Origin: Branchiostoma floridae
Taxonomy: Eukaryota > Chordata > Leptocardii > Amphioxiformes > Branchiostomatidae
DNA length: 64,000 nt
NCBI RefSeq assembly: GCF_000003815.2
Contig: NC_049986.1
Location: 11,019,942-11,083,941 of the forward strand
Direction: 5' to 3'
The notes under the pieces were generated by a model. That model was not told the origin of the DNA. It made no database searches and saw only the letters and a list, made by a program, of their open reading frames with translations. Each line of letters starts with the position of its first letter. Position 1 is the first letter of the stretch. Below are positions 32,775 through 43,785 of the stretch, one piece after another. A program made the translations under genes and the position numbers.

Positions 32775-35700
32775 TTAGCTGGGCGCGTACATGCGAATTA
32801 TCGGTATTAACTGTCCACAGTGAAGGCACGACTGATATAATTGCCCCGGATGCCCTGCTCCCGCGTTCCACGTGTTCAGCGGCCATGGTGTCCCTACATT
32901 CCACTCTGCTGCATTTACTGTGTTCACTGTTGGTACTCTCAAGTAGCCTGGTTGTCCACCTACATTATATGTGAGAGTCCGTGGTGGTCTCCTATTTCGT
33001 CTTGGTCTGTTCTCTTCTGCTTCTGCTGGGTCTGGAATATCCTCAGCACCCTGAGACACACAGGGCTGGTCCTCAGACTCAACTTCAACATCAGTTTCTT
33101 CATCCCTTTCACTACCTGTACTTCCTCTCTGGTCTTCTTGTTCAGCTCCAATTTCGACTCTGTTGTCTGCAAGTTCTTCTTCCTCATTATCACTCCTCTT
33201 GTCCTCTCTTTGAGGTGTTTTCTCTTCGCTTTGTTTGTCCACTGGAACCTCTAGAGGCAGTCCGTCACACGGTAGTAGCATATTTCTATGTAACACTCTT
33301 GACCTTCCTTCTCTGCATTCTGGGCGTACCTCATACACTGGAATATCTTTCCCCTTCTGCTTCACAATGATGTGGACTTTGTCCTCCCAGTGGGAACGCA
33401 ACTTGCCCGGTCCTCCTCTGTCCGTCATATTTCGAACAAGGACCCGGTCACCACTGGACAGACTGAGACCGTGCACCTTTCTGTCGTACTGCTTCTTCCC
33501 TTTTGCACCTGTTTTCCTGGCATGCTGACTCGCAATCCTGTAGGCCTCCTGCATGCCACGTTTCCATTTCTTGACATACTCAGGATACGATTGAACCTCA
33601 TTCTCCTTGTCTTCAATCCCGAACATAAGGTCCACTGGCAGGCGGGGGTGATGTCCATACAACAGAAAGTGAGGCGAATACCCAGTGCTCTCATGTCGGG
33701 TGCAGTTGTACGCATGAACCACTTTGTTAAGAGACGCCTTCCAATCTGTTTTCTGGGATTCTGGGAGAGCACGTAACATCGCTAGCAAAGTCCGATTAAA
33801 CCTCTCCACCTGACCATTCCCCTGGGGGTGATACGGGGTTGTTCTCGAGGGCGACACTCCACTCAGCTGATGTAGGCGTTGAAACAACCTATTTTCAAAC
33901 TCTGCTCCCTGGTCATGGTGAATCTTGAGAGGGTACCCAAATCTAGGAATGAAGTCATTAAAGAGCTTCTCTGCAGCTGTTCTCCCTGACTTGTTCCTGG
34001 TTGCATATGCTTGAGCGAACCGTGTGAAATGGTCCACGACCACCGACATGTACTCGTAGCCACCTTTGCTCCTTTCAAGGTGGACATAGTCAATGGACAC
34101 CAGTTGTAGCGGCTCAGTGGTGATGATGTTAGTAAGTGGGGCTTTGTCTGGAATGTTTGGCTTCCGGCGCTTAATGCACTGACACTTGGAGGTACAGTAT
34201 TCAACTATGTCTCTCTGCATCTTTGGCCAGTAGAACCGTTGTCTTGCCAGGCTGACAACCCTGTCTGCTCCCAGATGGCCCATTTTGTCATGTAGTTCTT
34301 GGTACACAATGTTTCTATATTCCTTCGGGAGCACTACTTGCAGTACTGGACCAGCTCTCCGGCGGAGAATGCCCTCATCATCGATCTGCAGCTTTTTCCA
34401 CTCCCGCATGTATTCTCTTGTACCAATTGAGTTGTCTTGCCTCTCTCGGGTAGTGGGATTCCTCCCCCCTTCTTTCAGCTGTATCACCTTTCTAATGGCC
34501 GAGTCCCGACGTTGCGCTTCACCGATCTCCTTCTTGCTCAATGGTCCTATACTTGCACTCTTGTCTTCAGGTGGTAGACTGTCAATGTTCGTAGTGATAG
34601 CACTTATCCATGTGGCATCTCCTTGATCCACTGCCTGCATGGCCTGGGTGGTGGCACTCAGTACATCACCACTCACTTCTTCTGTGCAGGTAGCCATAAA
34701 CTGCTCAGCATCTCCTGGACTTGGTAATCTTGACAGCACATCTGCATCTGCATTGGCTTTCCCAGGTCGGTACTTGATGCTGAAGTTATAGTCCACCAAC
34801 TCTGCCACCCATCGGTGACCTGTCGCATTCAACTTGGCCGTGCTCAGAACGTAGGTGAGTGGATTATTGTCGGTATATACTTCAAAAGATGGGGCGTAGT
34901 ACAGGTAGTCTCGGAACTTCTCAGTAATGGACCACTTGAGAGCCAAGAACTCCAACTTCCCCGAGTGCATGTGGTAATTCTTCTCTGCCGGTGACAGTGT
35001 CCGTGAACCATATGCAATCACCCGGAGCTTGCCCTCTTGCTGTTGATATAATACTGCGCCCAAACCATTGGCTGATGCATCTGTGTGCAGGATAAATGGT
35101 TTCTCAAAGTCAGGGTAGGCCATCACAGGTGGGCTGGTCAGTTGTTCTGTCAGTTGATTAAGGATATCTTGGTGTTCCTCAGTCCACTGGACTGGTTGCT
35201 TCGCAGCACTGTCCGACAGCAGGTCGTACAGTGGTTTAGCAATTCTACTGAAGTCCTTGATGTACGTCCTGTAGTACCCGAGGAACCCAAGCACCCGTCG
35301 TACATCTCCTACAGTAGTGGGCTTCTTGTCTCTGATTGCCTTGACTGCTGCTGTATCTTCTGGATCCATCGTGTACCCATCTGCAGTGACTAGCTTCCCG
35401 ACATACCTCACCTGTCGTCGGAACATCACACATTTCTTTGGCTTCAACTTACAGCCATGTTCCTGGAACCTGCGCAACACTCTCCTGATGCGCTCGACAT
35501 GTGACTCAAAGCCTTCGCTGTAGACCATGGTGTCATCCATATACGGTTCGCATATTTCATGGCTCAAGCCCTCGAGCACTTCTTCCATATGCCGTTGGAA
35601 TGCTGGAGGCGCGTTCTTTAATCCCATGGGGACGCGAACCCACTCATAGAGTCCGTATGGCGTTACAAATGCTGTGTATTTCCTACTTCCTTCCTCCATG

Positions 35701-35837
35701 TACCCCTGATGGTACGCCTTTCCTAGATCCAGTACAGAGAACCATGTGTTTCCCTTCAACCTGTTGAGCACATCTTGAATCCTCGGGAGGGGCTGGCGAT
35801 CTGGCACTGTTTTCTCGTTCAGTGCCCAGGTAATCAA
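32775..35837 (-). pseudogene. Gypsy pol, 3' part: reverse transcriptase, RNase H, integrase
   Basis: About 1,020 codons. The reverse transcriptase palm has the active-site box YMDD in [12 protein letters not shown]. RNase H follows, with HTDAS, the Glu in [15 protein letters not shown] and the Asp in ADVLSRL. The integrase has an HHCC zinc-binding start (HDKMGHLG ... CTSKCQC) and the DDE triad ([24 protein letters not shown]). A GPY/F-like module (PVYEVRPE ... [11 protein letters not shown]) and an acidic tail complete it. The frame opens without a genuine start, because the protein continues from the upstream segment through a frameshift. It is a transposon gene, marked broken because of that shift. 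Confidence 0.92.
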
Positions 35838-36396
35838 TACATAGTCTCATTCCTCCATCCTTCTTCCGTACGCACACCATTGGTGATGAATATGGTGATT
35901 TGGATTTCGTGATCCATTCTTGGTTAATCAAATCTTCGATATATTCCTTAACCTCCTTGTACAGTGGGGTGGGAATTGACACATAATTCTTCTGAACAGG
36001 TTCTTTATCAGTCAGGTTGATGTTTAACTTGAGCCCCTCCATGCTGCCAATGTCCTGGTCATCCCTCGAAAAGGCCTGACACTCTTCCCTCAGCATCTGT
36101 CTAACGATCTCTTCTTGATCCTCTTCTAAGTGGGAGAGGTCTACCGGTGGATCCCACAATTCCCCCAGCTCATTACTCGCCTTCCTCACTGTGTTCACTT
36201 GAACTGGCTCTGACTGCGGAGATTTTTCAGACTCGGAATCTTCAGACACTCTCTGCAGCTCAATGGGAACTGCTGACCTAATCGTCTCAACTCGACCCAG
36301 AACCGTTTTCGCTGGGAGGTGAATGTCGTACCTGCTAGTGTTGGTCACCGGTACTTTGACCATTCCAGATGGGCTGACTGATGTAAGGACAGATCC
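35822..36396 (-). pseudogene. Gypsy pol, 5' part up to the frameshift
   Basis: The frame emerges from the N gap at 36396 and carries the linker before the reverse transcriptase and its first motifs ([32 protein letters not shown]). It then leaves the pol frame near 35822-35837. The aspartic protease expected upstream is hidden in the gap 36397-37320. Confidence 0.85.
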
Positions 36397-37321
36397 NNNN
36401 NNNNNNNNNNNNNNNNNNNNNNNNNNNNNNNNNNNNNNNNNNNNNNNNNNNNNNNNNNNNNNNNNNNNNNNNNNNNNNNNNNNNNNNNNNNNNNNNNNNN
36501 NNNNNNNNNNNNNNNNNNNNNNNNNNNNNNNNNNNNNNNNNNNNNNNNNNNNNNNNNNNNNNNNNNNNNNNNNNNNNNNNNNNNNNNNNNNNNNNNNNNN
36601 NNNNNNNNNNNNNNNNNNNNNNNNNNNNNNNNNNNNNNNNNNNNNNNNNNNNNNNNNNNNNNNNNNNNNNNNNNNNNNNNNNNNNNNNNNNNNNNNNNNN
36701 NNNNNNNNNNNNNNNNNNNNNNNNNNNNNNNNNNNNNNNNNNNNNNNNNNNNNNNNNNNNNNNNNNNNNNNNNNNNNNNNNNNNNNNNNNNNNNNNNNNN
36801 NNNNNNNNNNNNNNNNNNNNNNNNNNNNNNNNNNNNNNNNNNNNNNNNNNNNNNNNNNNNNNNNNNNNNNNNNNNNNNNNNNNNNNNNNNNNNNNNNNNN
36901 NNNNNNNNNNNNNNNNNNNNNNNNNNNNNNNNNNNNNNNNNNNNNNNNNNNNNNNNNNNNNNNNNNNNNNNNNNNNNNNNNNNNNNNNNNNNNNNNNNNN
37001 NNNNNNNNNNNNNNNNNNNNNNNNNNNNNNNNNNNNNNNNNNNNNNNNNNNNNNNNNNNNNNNNNNNNNNNNNNNNNNNNNNNNNNNNNNNNNNNNNNNN
37101 NNNNNNNNNNNNNNNNNNNNNNNNNNNNNNNNNNNNNNNNNNNNNNNNNNNNNNNNNNNNNNNNNNNNNNNNNNNNNNNNNNNNNNNNNNNNNNNNNNNN
37201 NNNNNNNNNNNNNNNNNNNNNNNNNNNNNNNNNNNNNNNNNNNNNNNNNNNNNNNNNNNNNNNNNNNNNNNNNNNNNNNNNNNNNNNNNNNNNNNNNNNN
37301 NNNNNNNNNNNNNNNNNNNNG

Positions 37322-38434
37322 TCACCACATTGAGAAAACGCCATCCAGAGTATTTGTATCTGTAGTGTTTACTCTGGCAGCACTTCTCTTCTTCTCCTCT
37401 CTCTCCTGGTTGTCAATCACTGCCCTGCCCACTTTCTCCAACAGCTCAACATCCGTGGTCCCACACTTCCGGTCGAGGTGAGGCTGTATTTCCAGCCTGA
37501 TTGCATCATCACTCAGGCCAGTCAGGACTGCCCGCAGGAACATGGCCTGCACAAGACCTGCGCTGTACAACTCGTCTTCTTCTTCATTAGCCTCTATAAC
37601 TCGGTCCCTCAGATCCATCATTCTCATCAGGAAGTTCTGGGGAGACTCCTCGTTTGCCTGTTTCCCCATGCTCAGCTTACGATACAGGTCAGTAGCTGTA
37701 CACTGTGGACACTGGGCCTTCACCACCTGCTCGACTGTCTCCAGGTCCATTTCCTTACCTTCCAGGTAAGAACGGAGGGCTGATTCTGCTGGGATGGCTC
37801 TAATCACCGCGTCTACGACCTCCTCCTCTGTATATCCCTGCTTCAGGCCACTGTTGACCTGGTACGTGAGGGACTTGAAGCTGAGGGTACCCACTTGGCC
37901 GATTATTTTGAACTCCTTCCTGCTCACATGGTGAGGTGCAGCTGGTCTAGTGTTAGTCTTCCAGTGGGTCTTCCTGACAGTGTCAACCCCTCCAGCAACT
38001 GATCGAGTGTTAGTGTTCCATAGGGTCTTCCTTACAGTGTCAATCCCCTCAGGTGACTCCAGGTGGTCCAACCTTCCTCCTAATTTCTTAACCTCTGTGC
38101 AACACCCCGTGACAACATTTGCTAGGTGAGTAGTGGCATCAACCAACTCTTTCACGGTGACTTCAACACTATTCTTATTCAGCTGTAGCCCTGGTGGCGT
38201 CTGGGAATGGAGGGGATAAGGCCCGCTTAACTGTGGAAGGTCGCTAGGTTTCGTCATATCAGACTGTCTCTTAGGCTTCACATCAGATGTTGTGGACTGT
38301 TTTGGACGTAGGAATTCTTCCACTGATCTTGTTAACTCCTCTACCGATTCCATTTTGATTCCACCTTGCGCCATTCTTCCCTTTGTATCTCTTCCCACAA
38401 CAACAGTTCTTATCGGTACGGTCGCCCTCCCCAC
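37322..38434 (-). CDS. Gypsy gag (capsid), 3' end in gap
   Basis: 370 codons from ATG at 38434 to the gap edge. The N-terminal third is polar and low-complexity and contains a 25-30-residue internal duplication (GIDTVRKTLWNTNTRS / GVDTVRKTHWKTNTRP). The C-terminal part is a helical capsid-like domain (EVVDAVIRAIPAESALRSYL, SPQNFLMRMMDLRDRVIEA) of the type found in animal gypsy gags. A nucleocapsid zinc knuckle is not visible and would be in the gap. Confidence 0.85.
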   Translation of the reverse strand: MGRATVPIRTVVVGRDTKGRMAQGGIKMESVEELTRSVEEFLRPKQSTTSDVKPKRQSDMTKPSDLPQLSGPYPLHSQTPPGLQLNKNSVEVTVKELVDATTHLANVVTGCCTEVKKLGGRLDHLESPEGIDTVRKTLWNTNTRSVAGGVDTVRKTHWKTNTRPAAPHHVSRKEFKIIGQVGTLSFKSLTYQVNSGLKQGYTEEEVVDAVIRAIPAESALRSYLEGKEMDLETVEQVVKAQCPQCTATDLYRKLSMGKQANEESPQNFLMRMMDLRDRVIEANEEEDELYSAGLVQAMFLRAVLTGLSDDAIRLEIQPHLDRKCGTTDVELLEKVGRAVIDNQEREEKKRSAARVNTTDTNTLDGVFSMW

Positions 38435-38453
38435 TTATTCTCGTCTCATGGGC

Positions 38454-38530
38454 GCCGCCATCTTTGTTGTGAAACCGGAGACACTAACCTCTGACCTCTC
38501 GTCCCACGTTCGGTCGCGTCACGTGACCGT
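38454..38530 (-). promoter_or_regulatory. CpG-rich leader with YY1-like and E-box motifs
   Basis: Between the primer site and gag, the minus strand contains AAGATGGCGGC (about 38456-38466, a YY1-type core) and CGGTCACGTGACGCG (about 38515-38529, a CACGTG box). This GC-rich block could be an internal promoter of the element. Function is inferred from motifs only. Confidence 0.35.
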
Positions 38531-38632
38531 TTCGGCGGGAACTTCCGTCAGACGACCTTTCTCTCTTGCCGCTTCTCTCAAACTTCACGGGCTGTTACCG
38601 CGCCATCCGCTCCGTTTTTCCTGGAACTTTTG

Positions 38633-38650
38633 ATCTCGGTAGAACCTCCA
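38633..38650 (-). other. Primer-binding site, tRNA-Gln type
   Basis: TGGAGGTTCTACCGAGAT on the minus strand matches the complement of the 3' end of animal tRNA-Gln including CCA, with one mismatch. It lies 3 bp downstream of the TAACA end of the probable LTR. This also fixes the LTR boundary. Confidence 0.7.
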
Positions 38651-38653
38651 TTT

Positions 38654-38863
38654 TGTTACCCTCGTTCTGTCCACTTTAGATGATGTTTAGGAAGCCCAGA
38701 GGTGACACAAGAGCGACTAGGAGACTGGAGTTGAAACGACGTGAACTGATGTTTATTCCTTTTTCCGGCTACTGCCAGGACGCATGCGCGTCGGCCCAGA
38801 CACATGCGTGTCGGCCCGGACTATCCCATTATCCATAAAGGGGGTTATTTCTACATGGCAACA
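38654..38863 (-). repeat. Probable 5' LTR of the gypsy element
   Basis: On the minus strand the segment begins TGTTGCC and ends GGTAACA, near-perfect inverted ends of TG...CA form. It contains an AATAAA at about 38751-38756. The inner edge is supported by the primer site. The outer edge is less certain because no second LTR is available for comparison. Confidence 0.55.
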
Positions 38864-38878
38864 CAGGCAATGAAGTGG

Positions 38879-39942
38879 TAACGGGAGGGGGCCATACTTC
38901 GACACCCGTTCTAAGTGGATGCGCATGGCTTTTGTCAATGTACATTTTACAGTGAACTCATCAAAAACAAGTTAAGATCTTGTATGCATCTATATAACTG
39001 TTATTGAACCTGTACAGATATATATTTAATTTAACGGTAGCGTTCCGCACGGTACTTTGACAGCGCACGAAACTTTCGGCAGGTTTTCGGCTTGCGTCCT
39101 AGCAGAACGTTCCAACACAAAAAAGGGGTCCAAACTCCGACATAGTAACAACCAGACCATCGCCGTGCATTTTTAAACAACTTATGCAAATAGAATAGCA
39201 CTTAAAGTCTTCATTATAATTTTTTTGTACCAAATATGGGTCATATTTTGTATTACGCGACTTATTCAACTACGGTGTGTTAAAACGTTTACCTCTCACG
39301 GTGAGACCACTGTTTACATAGATTGTGATGGCATTTTTGCTTTTCGGCTTCCTTGATTGCCTTTTCATCCTGTCTTTTGGCTGCAGCAATGGCTACGGGA
39401 TTTTTTTAGTCGGTAGGGATCGATTTTTCTTGAATGTTTGTCGCTCTACGGACGGGTTGACTGAGTTCAACGTGTTGAGCATCGCTCGGCCGCCGGCGTG
39501 CGTGATAGTAAAATGGCGGGGCCCCGACTGGGTGAACGTTGTGGCATCATTTTAGCTCCGTTTATCCAACCCAGTTAAAGGCAAAACAGAACACAGGTAT
39601 TATTTTTCGGAAGGCTAATAAACATCATTTCTATGTATGGTGGTATTTTTTCACATGTCATATTTTGCGAAGAATAATTCAAGAGTTTCCCGGGCCATGG
39701 TCTCGATACGTTCGCTCGTCAACTTGCACGGAAGGCGTCAAACTTGTGCAAGTTTTTCAATCGTTATCTGTGGGACTTGCTAACTTCGACACATACCCCG
39801 CCTTTGTAGTTATTTACAACAAGGTTTAGTCTACAGCTAGTGTACTTCTCATGTGCAGGCATCTATGCATTTCTCCGCAACAATGATTTTTTTAAACCTG
39901 ACGAAGTTTGGACCCCTGTCGAAGTATGGCCCCCTCCCGTTA
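38879..39942. repeat. Pair of perfect 26-bp inverted repeats, 1,064 bp apart
   Basis: Bases 38879-38904 (TAACGGGAGGGGGCCATACT, then TCGACA) are exactly inverted at 39917-39942. The related GGGGTCCAAACTCCGACA is at about 39126, and GACGAAGTTTGGACCCCTGT adjoins the right repeat. This may be a DNA element whose termini are iterated GGGG...TTCGACA sites. No transposase is seen. A 76-codon frame at 39325-39555 starts with a hydrophobic stretch but has no other support. Confidence 0.55.
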
Positions 39943-40101
39943 ACGTTTATACCTTCTAAATAAATTTCGAATGATGATGAGAGTAATATGTTAACGTTAC
40001 GNNNNNNNNNNNNNNNNNNNNNNNNNNNNNNNNNNNNNNNNNNNNNNNNNNNNNNNNNNNNNNNNNNNNNNNNNNNNNNNNNNNNNNNNNNNNNNNNNNN
40101 N

Positions 40102-41791
40102 CCGTCATCTGCACTTCCCTGTGGGACTTGTCCCTGTGGGCGGGAGGGACAGGCCCCGGTCGCGCATCGATGGAGGCACCGACTCGAAAAAAGGGGCATG
40201 GCCGTGGCAAACAGCGCTGTTTCTAAAGACAGAACAGGTATGGGCTCAGTCAGTATCCCTGTATATGGCCACCATGCAATGCCCAGTTGTTGATGACAAA
40301 GTAAAGCATGTAACAGACAAAACATACTTGTGAAATACGTCATCGCTGGCGTCACTACGTTAAACAGCCCAGTTTGGTCCAGTCCCGCTAATGACAAAAG
40401 GTGTGCCTTTGATCATCTACAGCGTTTGCTACATGAAAGCTTACTGTCGCCATTCCTACCTTCTATTTGCAGGGAAACAACAAATATTTCTGTGGCGCTT
40501 CTCTACTGAAATCAGGATGGGTCGTCACCGCCGCGCACTGCATCACGGGAGAGGTGTATCGCCACGGCAACGTTGACACCGACATTGTTGTAGGTTTAGG
40601 TACGTTTGTTTTCAAAAAAGTTGGTCTGTAGTTTATTTCTACTATTACTTAACGTATAGATACCACTATATCTGTTTATTTAATGATATTCGAATTATCT
40701 TGTTCTCTTCAATGTATCGACTAGAATATCAACTTGTTAGGTTAACGTCATACGAAATCATTTTCCAATTCCATTCAGGTCTAACTGAAAGGTCCCTGCC
40801 TGGCACTTCAAAGACCGCGCAAGCCCAGTATGTACCTGTGAAGAAGGCGTACATCCATGAAGACTATGACCGTTACAGTGACGCCTTTGATTACGACATC
40901 GCGCTGTTAGAGCTCCGGGACGCAGTCGTGCTGGGACCATGGGTTAGGCCCGTGTGTCTACCCGCAAACGTGCGGCAAGGTAACCATCAAGTCAAGATCA
41001 AGCAATGACTTGGCTGCGCAAAATTCATTTTCATACGAAATGAAGTTATAGAAAGCTATATAGTAGAGTCCTCAGCTAACCGACATTTATCTCACCACAG
41101 TCATCCTTCAGTGAGACATCTGGAGCCGCATAGATATGGGTAAATACGGTCGCTCGCCCACTCGGGGGTTCCTGAGTTGTAGTGGCCATGTTCTATGAAC
41201 TTTTATTCAGCCTACCAATAAAAGTTCTAAACTGAATAAAAGGCTGAATAAAAGTTATATATAAACTGGAACTATGCAGCTACAGTCTTTAGTACTGAGG
41301 GGTGACTGCGGTGCGATAGATGTCGGTTAGCCGAGTGATAAGTCCGCCACTCTACGATGTAAAGTTAAAGAAAACTGTTTTGATTTTTTTCAGGACTGAG
41401 GATGAGTGAGGTTGGCACGACCGGTACCGTTGTTGGGTGGGGTCGTCTTGGCGACGGGGACACGCCCACCGCCCAGATCCTGCAGCAGATCGCCCTGCCC
41501 GTCCAGTCCCACGGCACGTGTGAGCGTGCCATGGAGGCCGCGGGCCGGCCCACCGCACACTACACCTCCCGGATGTTCTGCGCGGGAGACCTCGCGGGAG
41601 GGCGGGACGCCTGCCCTAGCGACTCGGGCGGACCCTTCATGGTGTCCCGCGGGAACGACGGGAGGACCCGGTGGTACCTGGCCGGGGTGGTCAGTACGGG
41701 AACTGACCAGGGCTGCGGGCGACCCGGTCAGCTCGGACTGTACACCATGGTGGCCAAATATCTGGACTGGATCCACAGTATTATCAACTGA
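40102..41791 (+). CDS. Trypsin-like serine protease (S1), 5' exons in gap
   Basis: Exons: up to 40237 (start in or before the gap ending at 40101), 40473-40599, 40779-40979 and 41394-41791 (TGA). Borders are GT-AG and phases agree. The activation site is SR|IDGGT. His is in VVTAAHC, Asp in DYDIALLEL, and Ser in DACPSDSGGPF. The Asp of RDAC at the specificity position predicts cleavage after Arg/Lys. Two details are unusual: Ile-Asp instead of Ile-Val at the new N-terminus, and Ser instead of the oxyanion-hole Gly before DSGG. The catalytic domain has about 265 residues. Upstream signal or accessory domains are not visible. The last exon is much more GC-rich than the others. Confidence 0.92.
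41069..41341. mobile_element. MITE in the last protease intron
   Basis: CTCAGCTAACCGACATTTAT at the left and GATGTCGGTTAGCCGAGTGA at the right are inverted repeats of about 20 bp in a 270-bp segment. Near the centre, AATAAAAGTTC and GAACTTTTATT are also inverted. Confidence 0.7.
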
Positions 41792-42936
41792 CGTGTCGTC
41801 TGAGCTAAATATTAAGGGATGGTGATGACACAACCATACATAAGCATCACTAACTTGCAAATATCTATGTCTACCTTCATTATATTATTTTTGTTCCGTT
41901 TCTTCATATTTTTCCGCTTCTACGAACAAATAAGGTCAATGATCTTGATTGGACGGCTGTTTACTAAACTATATGATTACGGAGAGTATCAGACACCCTG
42001 TGTTGCTCGATTATTACATTATGTAGCAAGTGGTGGGACAGAGCTGGAGGAGCTGGTCACAATGAATGTGTTTGAGTACGAATAGACAGAGCAGTAGTGT
42101 GTTTGTCTAGATCATTATATATTTGCTTGAAAAATTGCCTTTCTAGTTGTTTAGTTGTTGATCACACAATTTAAATAGCTGCATCGACGAATTGCTAAAA
42201 ACTGAAAATATTGGCAAGCAGAAGAGTGATTTTTTTACAGTAATTCCTTACCTTTTCACAGTTCTGTATACTCTCAGGAATGTGCATGGTATGGTATTTT
42301 GGTACAGAATTGGCAATGAGACCATTCATTAAAAAGACAGCCAAGCTGACTTGTGAGTTGAATGGAATGTTGTTGGGTCATCAGACACATGCATGTTAAA
42401 GAATCCAACACACACACGCACGGACGCGCACACACACACACACACATATTGAAACACACACGCACACAAACACAGCACTGTGAAACATAGAAAATGACAC
42501 AAAACGCCGTGCAAAATAAGTCTGACGCACACATCTGCTTGGAGATTATATAACAGATACAAGTATGTGGTATTTACAAAAGTGCTCATCGGCTGTCACG
42601 GTTCAGCACACCTGTTCAAGGCAGTGTGACGTCAGCGCAACCCGCAGGACTAGTTTTTCTGTGCCCCCAGGTGTTACAGCCAGTGCAGCCAGGGACGAGC
42701 TACTGTGAGAAGGCGTCCTTAAGTGTCCTTGTCTGAAAACGTCAAGAAACCAAGGTAGGACAAGGACTCAAGCCCGGTCCCTCCTATACCAGATACTGCA
42801 GTGTCCATCTTCTGTCACAGAGTCTAGCAAAGACACGGCGAAATCTGTCTCCAGTCTTTTGTCCTACCCGAAGGGTATTTTGGTGACTTGGGGTGAGATT
42901 TTGGAACGTTGACAAGCGCAGCTCTGTGCACCAGCT
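41792..42936. other. Intergenic with a CA-rich microsatellite at 42405-42470
   Basis: The region between the protease stop and the SLC7 start holds a broken (CA)n tract and no supported exon. The SLC7 promoter and 5' untranslated sequence should be in its last few hundred bases. Confidence 0.5.
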
Positions 42937-43650
42937 ATGCTGTCGGTCGGCGCACGTCGGAAGCACCGTCTGCCCGTGAAGGGGACGGGAGTCAACCGGC
43001 AGTTCGTTGAGCTCGAGAAGCCCGTCGCCTTGAGGCGCAACATCGGGGTCTTCAAAGCCATGAACATCGTGGTCGGCTGCACCATCGGCGGCGGTATCTT
43101 CATATCCCCCAAGGGTATCCTCATCAACTCTGGGTCTGTCGGCATGGCCATGATTGTGTGGAGTATCTGCGGCGTGATTACCATGCTGGGGGCGCTAAGT
43201 TACATCGAGCTCGGCACCACCTTACAGAGGTGCGGCGGCGACTACGCTTACATAAAGGAAGCGTTCGGACCGATCCTTGCCTTCCTGCGACTGTGGACAC
43301 AGATGATCATTATCCGCCCTGGAGTGATAGCTGTCCTTTCTAGAACAGCCGCTACCTACTGCGTCAAACCGTTCTTCGAGTACTGCGATCCGCCGGCCTT
43401 ACCGGTCAATCTGCTGGCTGCAGCCATTATAGGTAGGTATGAGTGGTGATGGTTTCATACTATGAGATAATGTGCAAAAGGTAAACATGATCCATCAAAG
43501 GAGATGATTTAGACGATCTAATCCAAACCACGCACATTTTTATTTACATAGTTGCTGCAAATGATACATCGTTGGCACTAAAATACTACTATCGGGTTAT
43601 TAAGACCGTAATCTGATCATACGTAAGAGATAGAAACTGGATAGTAAGTA

Positions 43651-43734
<84 letters not shown>

Positions 43735-43744
43735 TTTCTCATGA

Positions 43745-43785
<41 letters not shown>

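Larger units (their letters stand above)
32775..38863 (-). mobile_element. Ty3/gypsy LTR retrotransposon, damaged
   Basis: The order on the minus strand is probable 5' LTR (38654-38863), tRNA primer site (38633-38650), leader, gag (37322-38434), a 924-N gap, then pol with reverse transcriptase, RNase H and integrase in the Ty3/gypsy order. The copy is not intact. There is a frameshift inside the reverse transcriptase near 35822-35837, the protease/nucleocapsid region falls in the gap, and no second LTR was recognised. It is inserted upstream of DPM2 in the same orientation. Confidence 0.92.

Noticed and set aside
32841..35767. Many plus-strand frames over the gypsy pol
   Set aside because: Shadows of the well-supported minus-strand reverse transcriptase/integrase frame.
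41390..41860. 156-codon minus-strand and 139-codon plus-strand frames over the last protease exon
   Set aside because: GC-rich codon composition keeps other frames open. The catalytic motifs are only in the frame ending at 41791.
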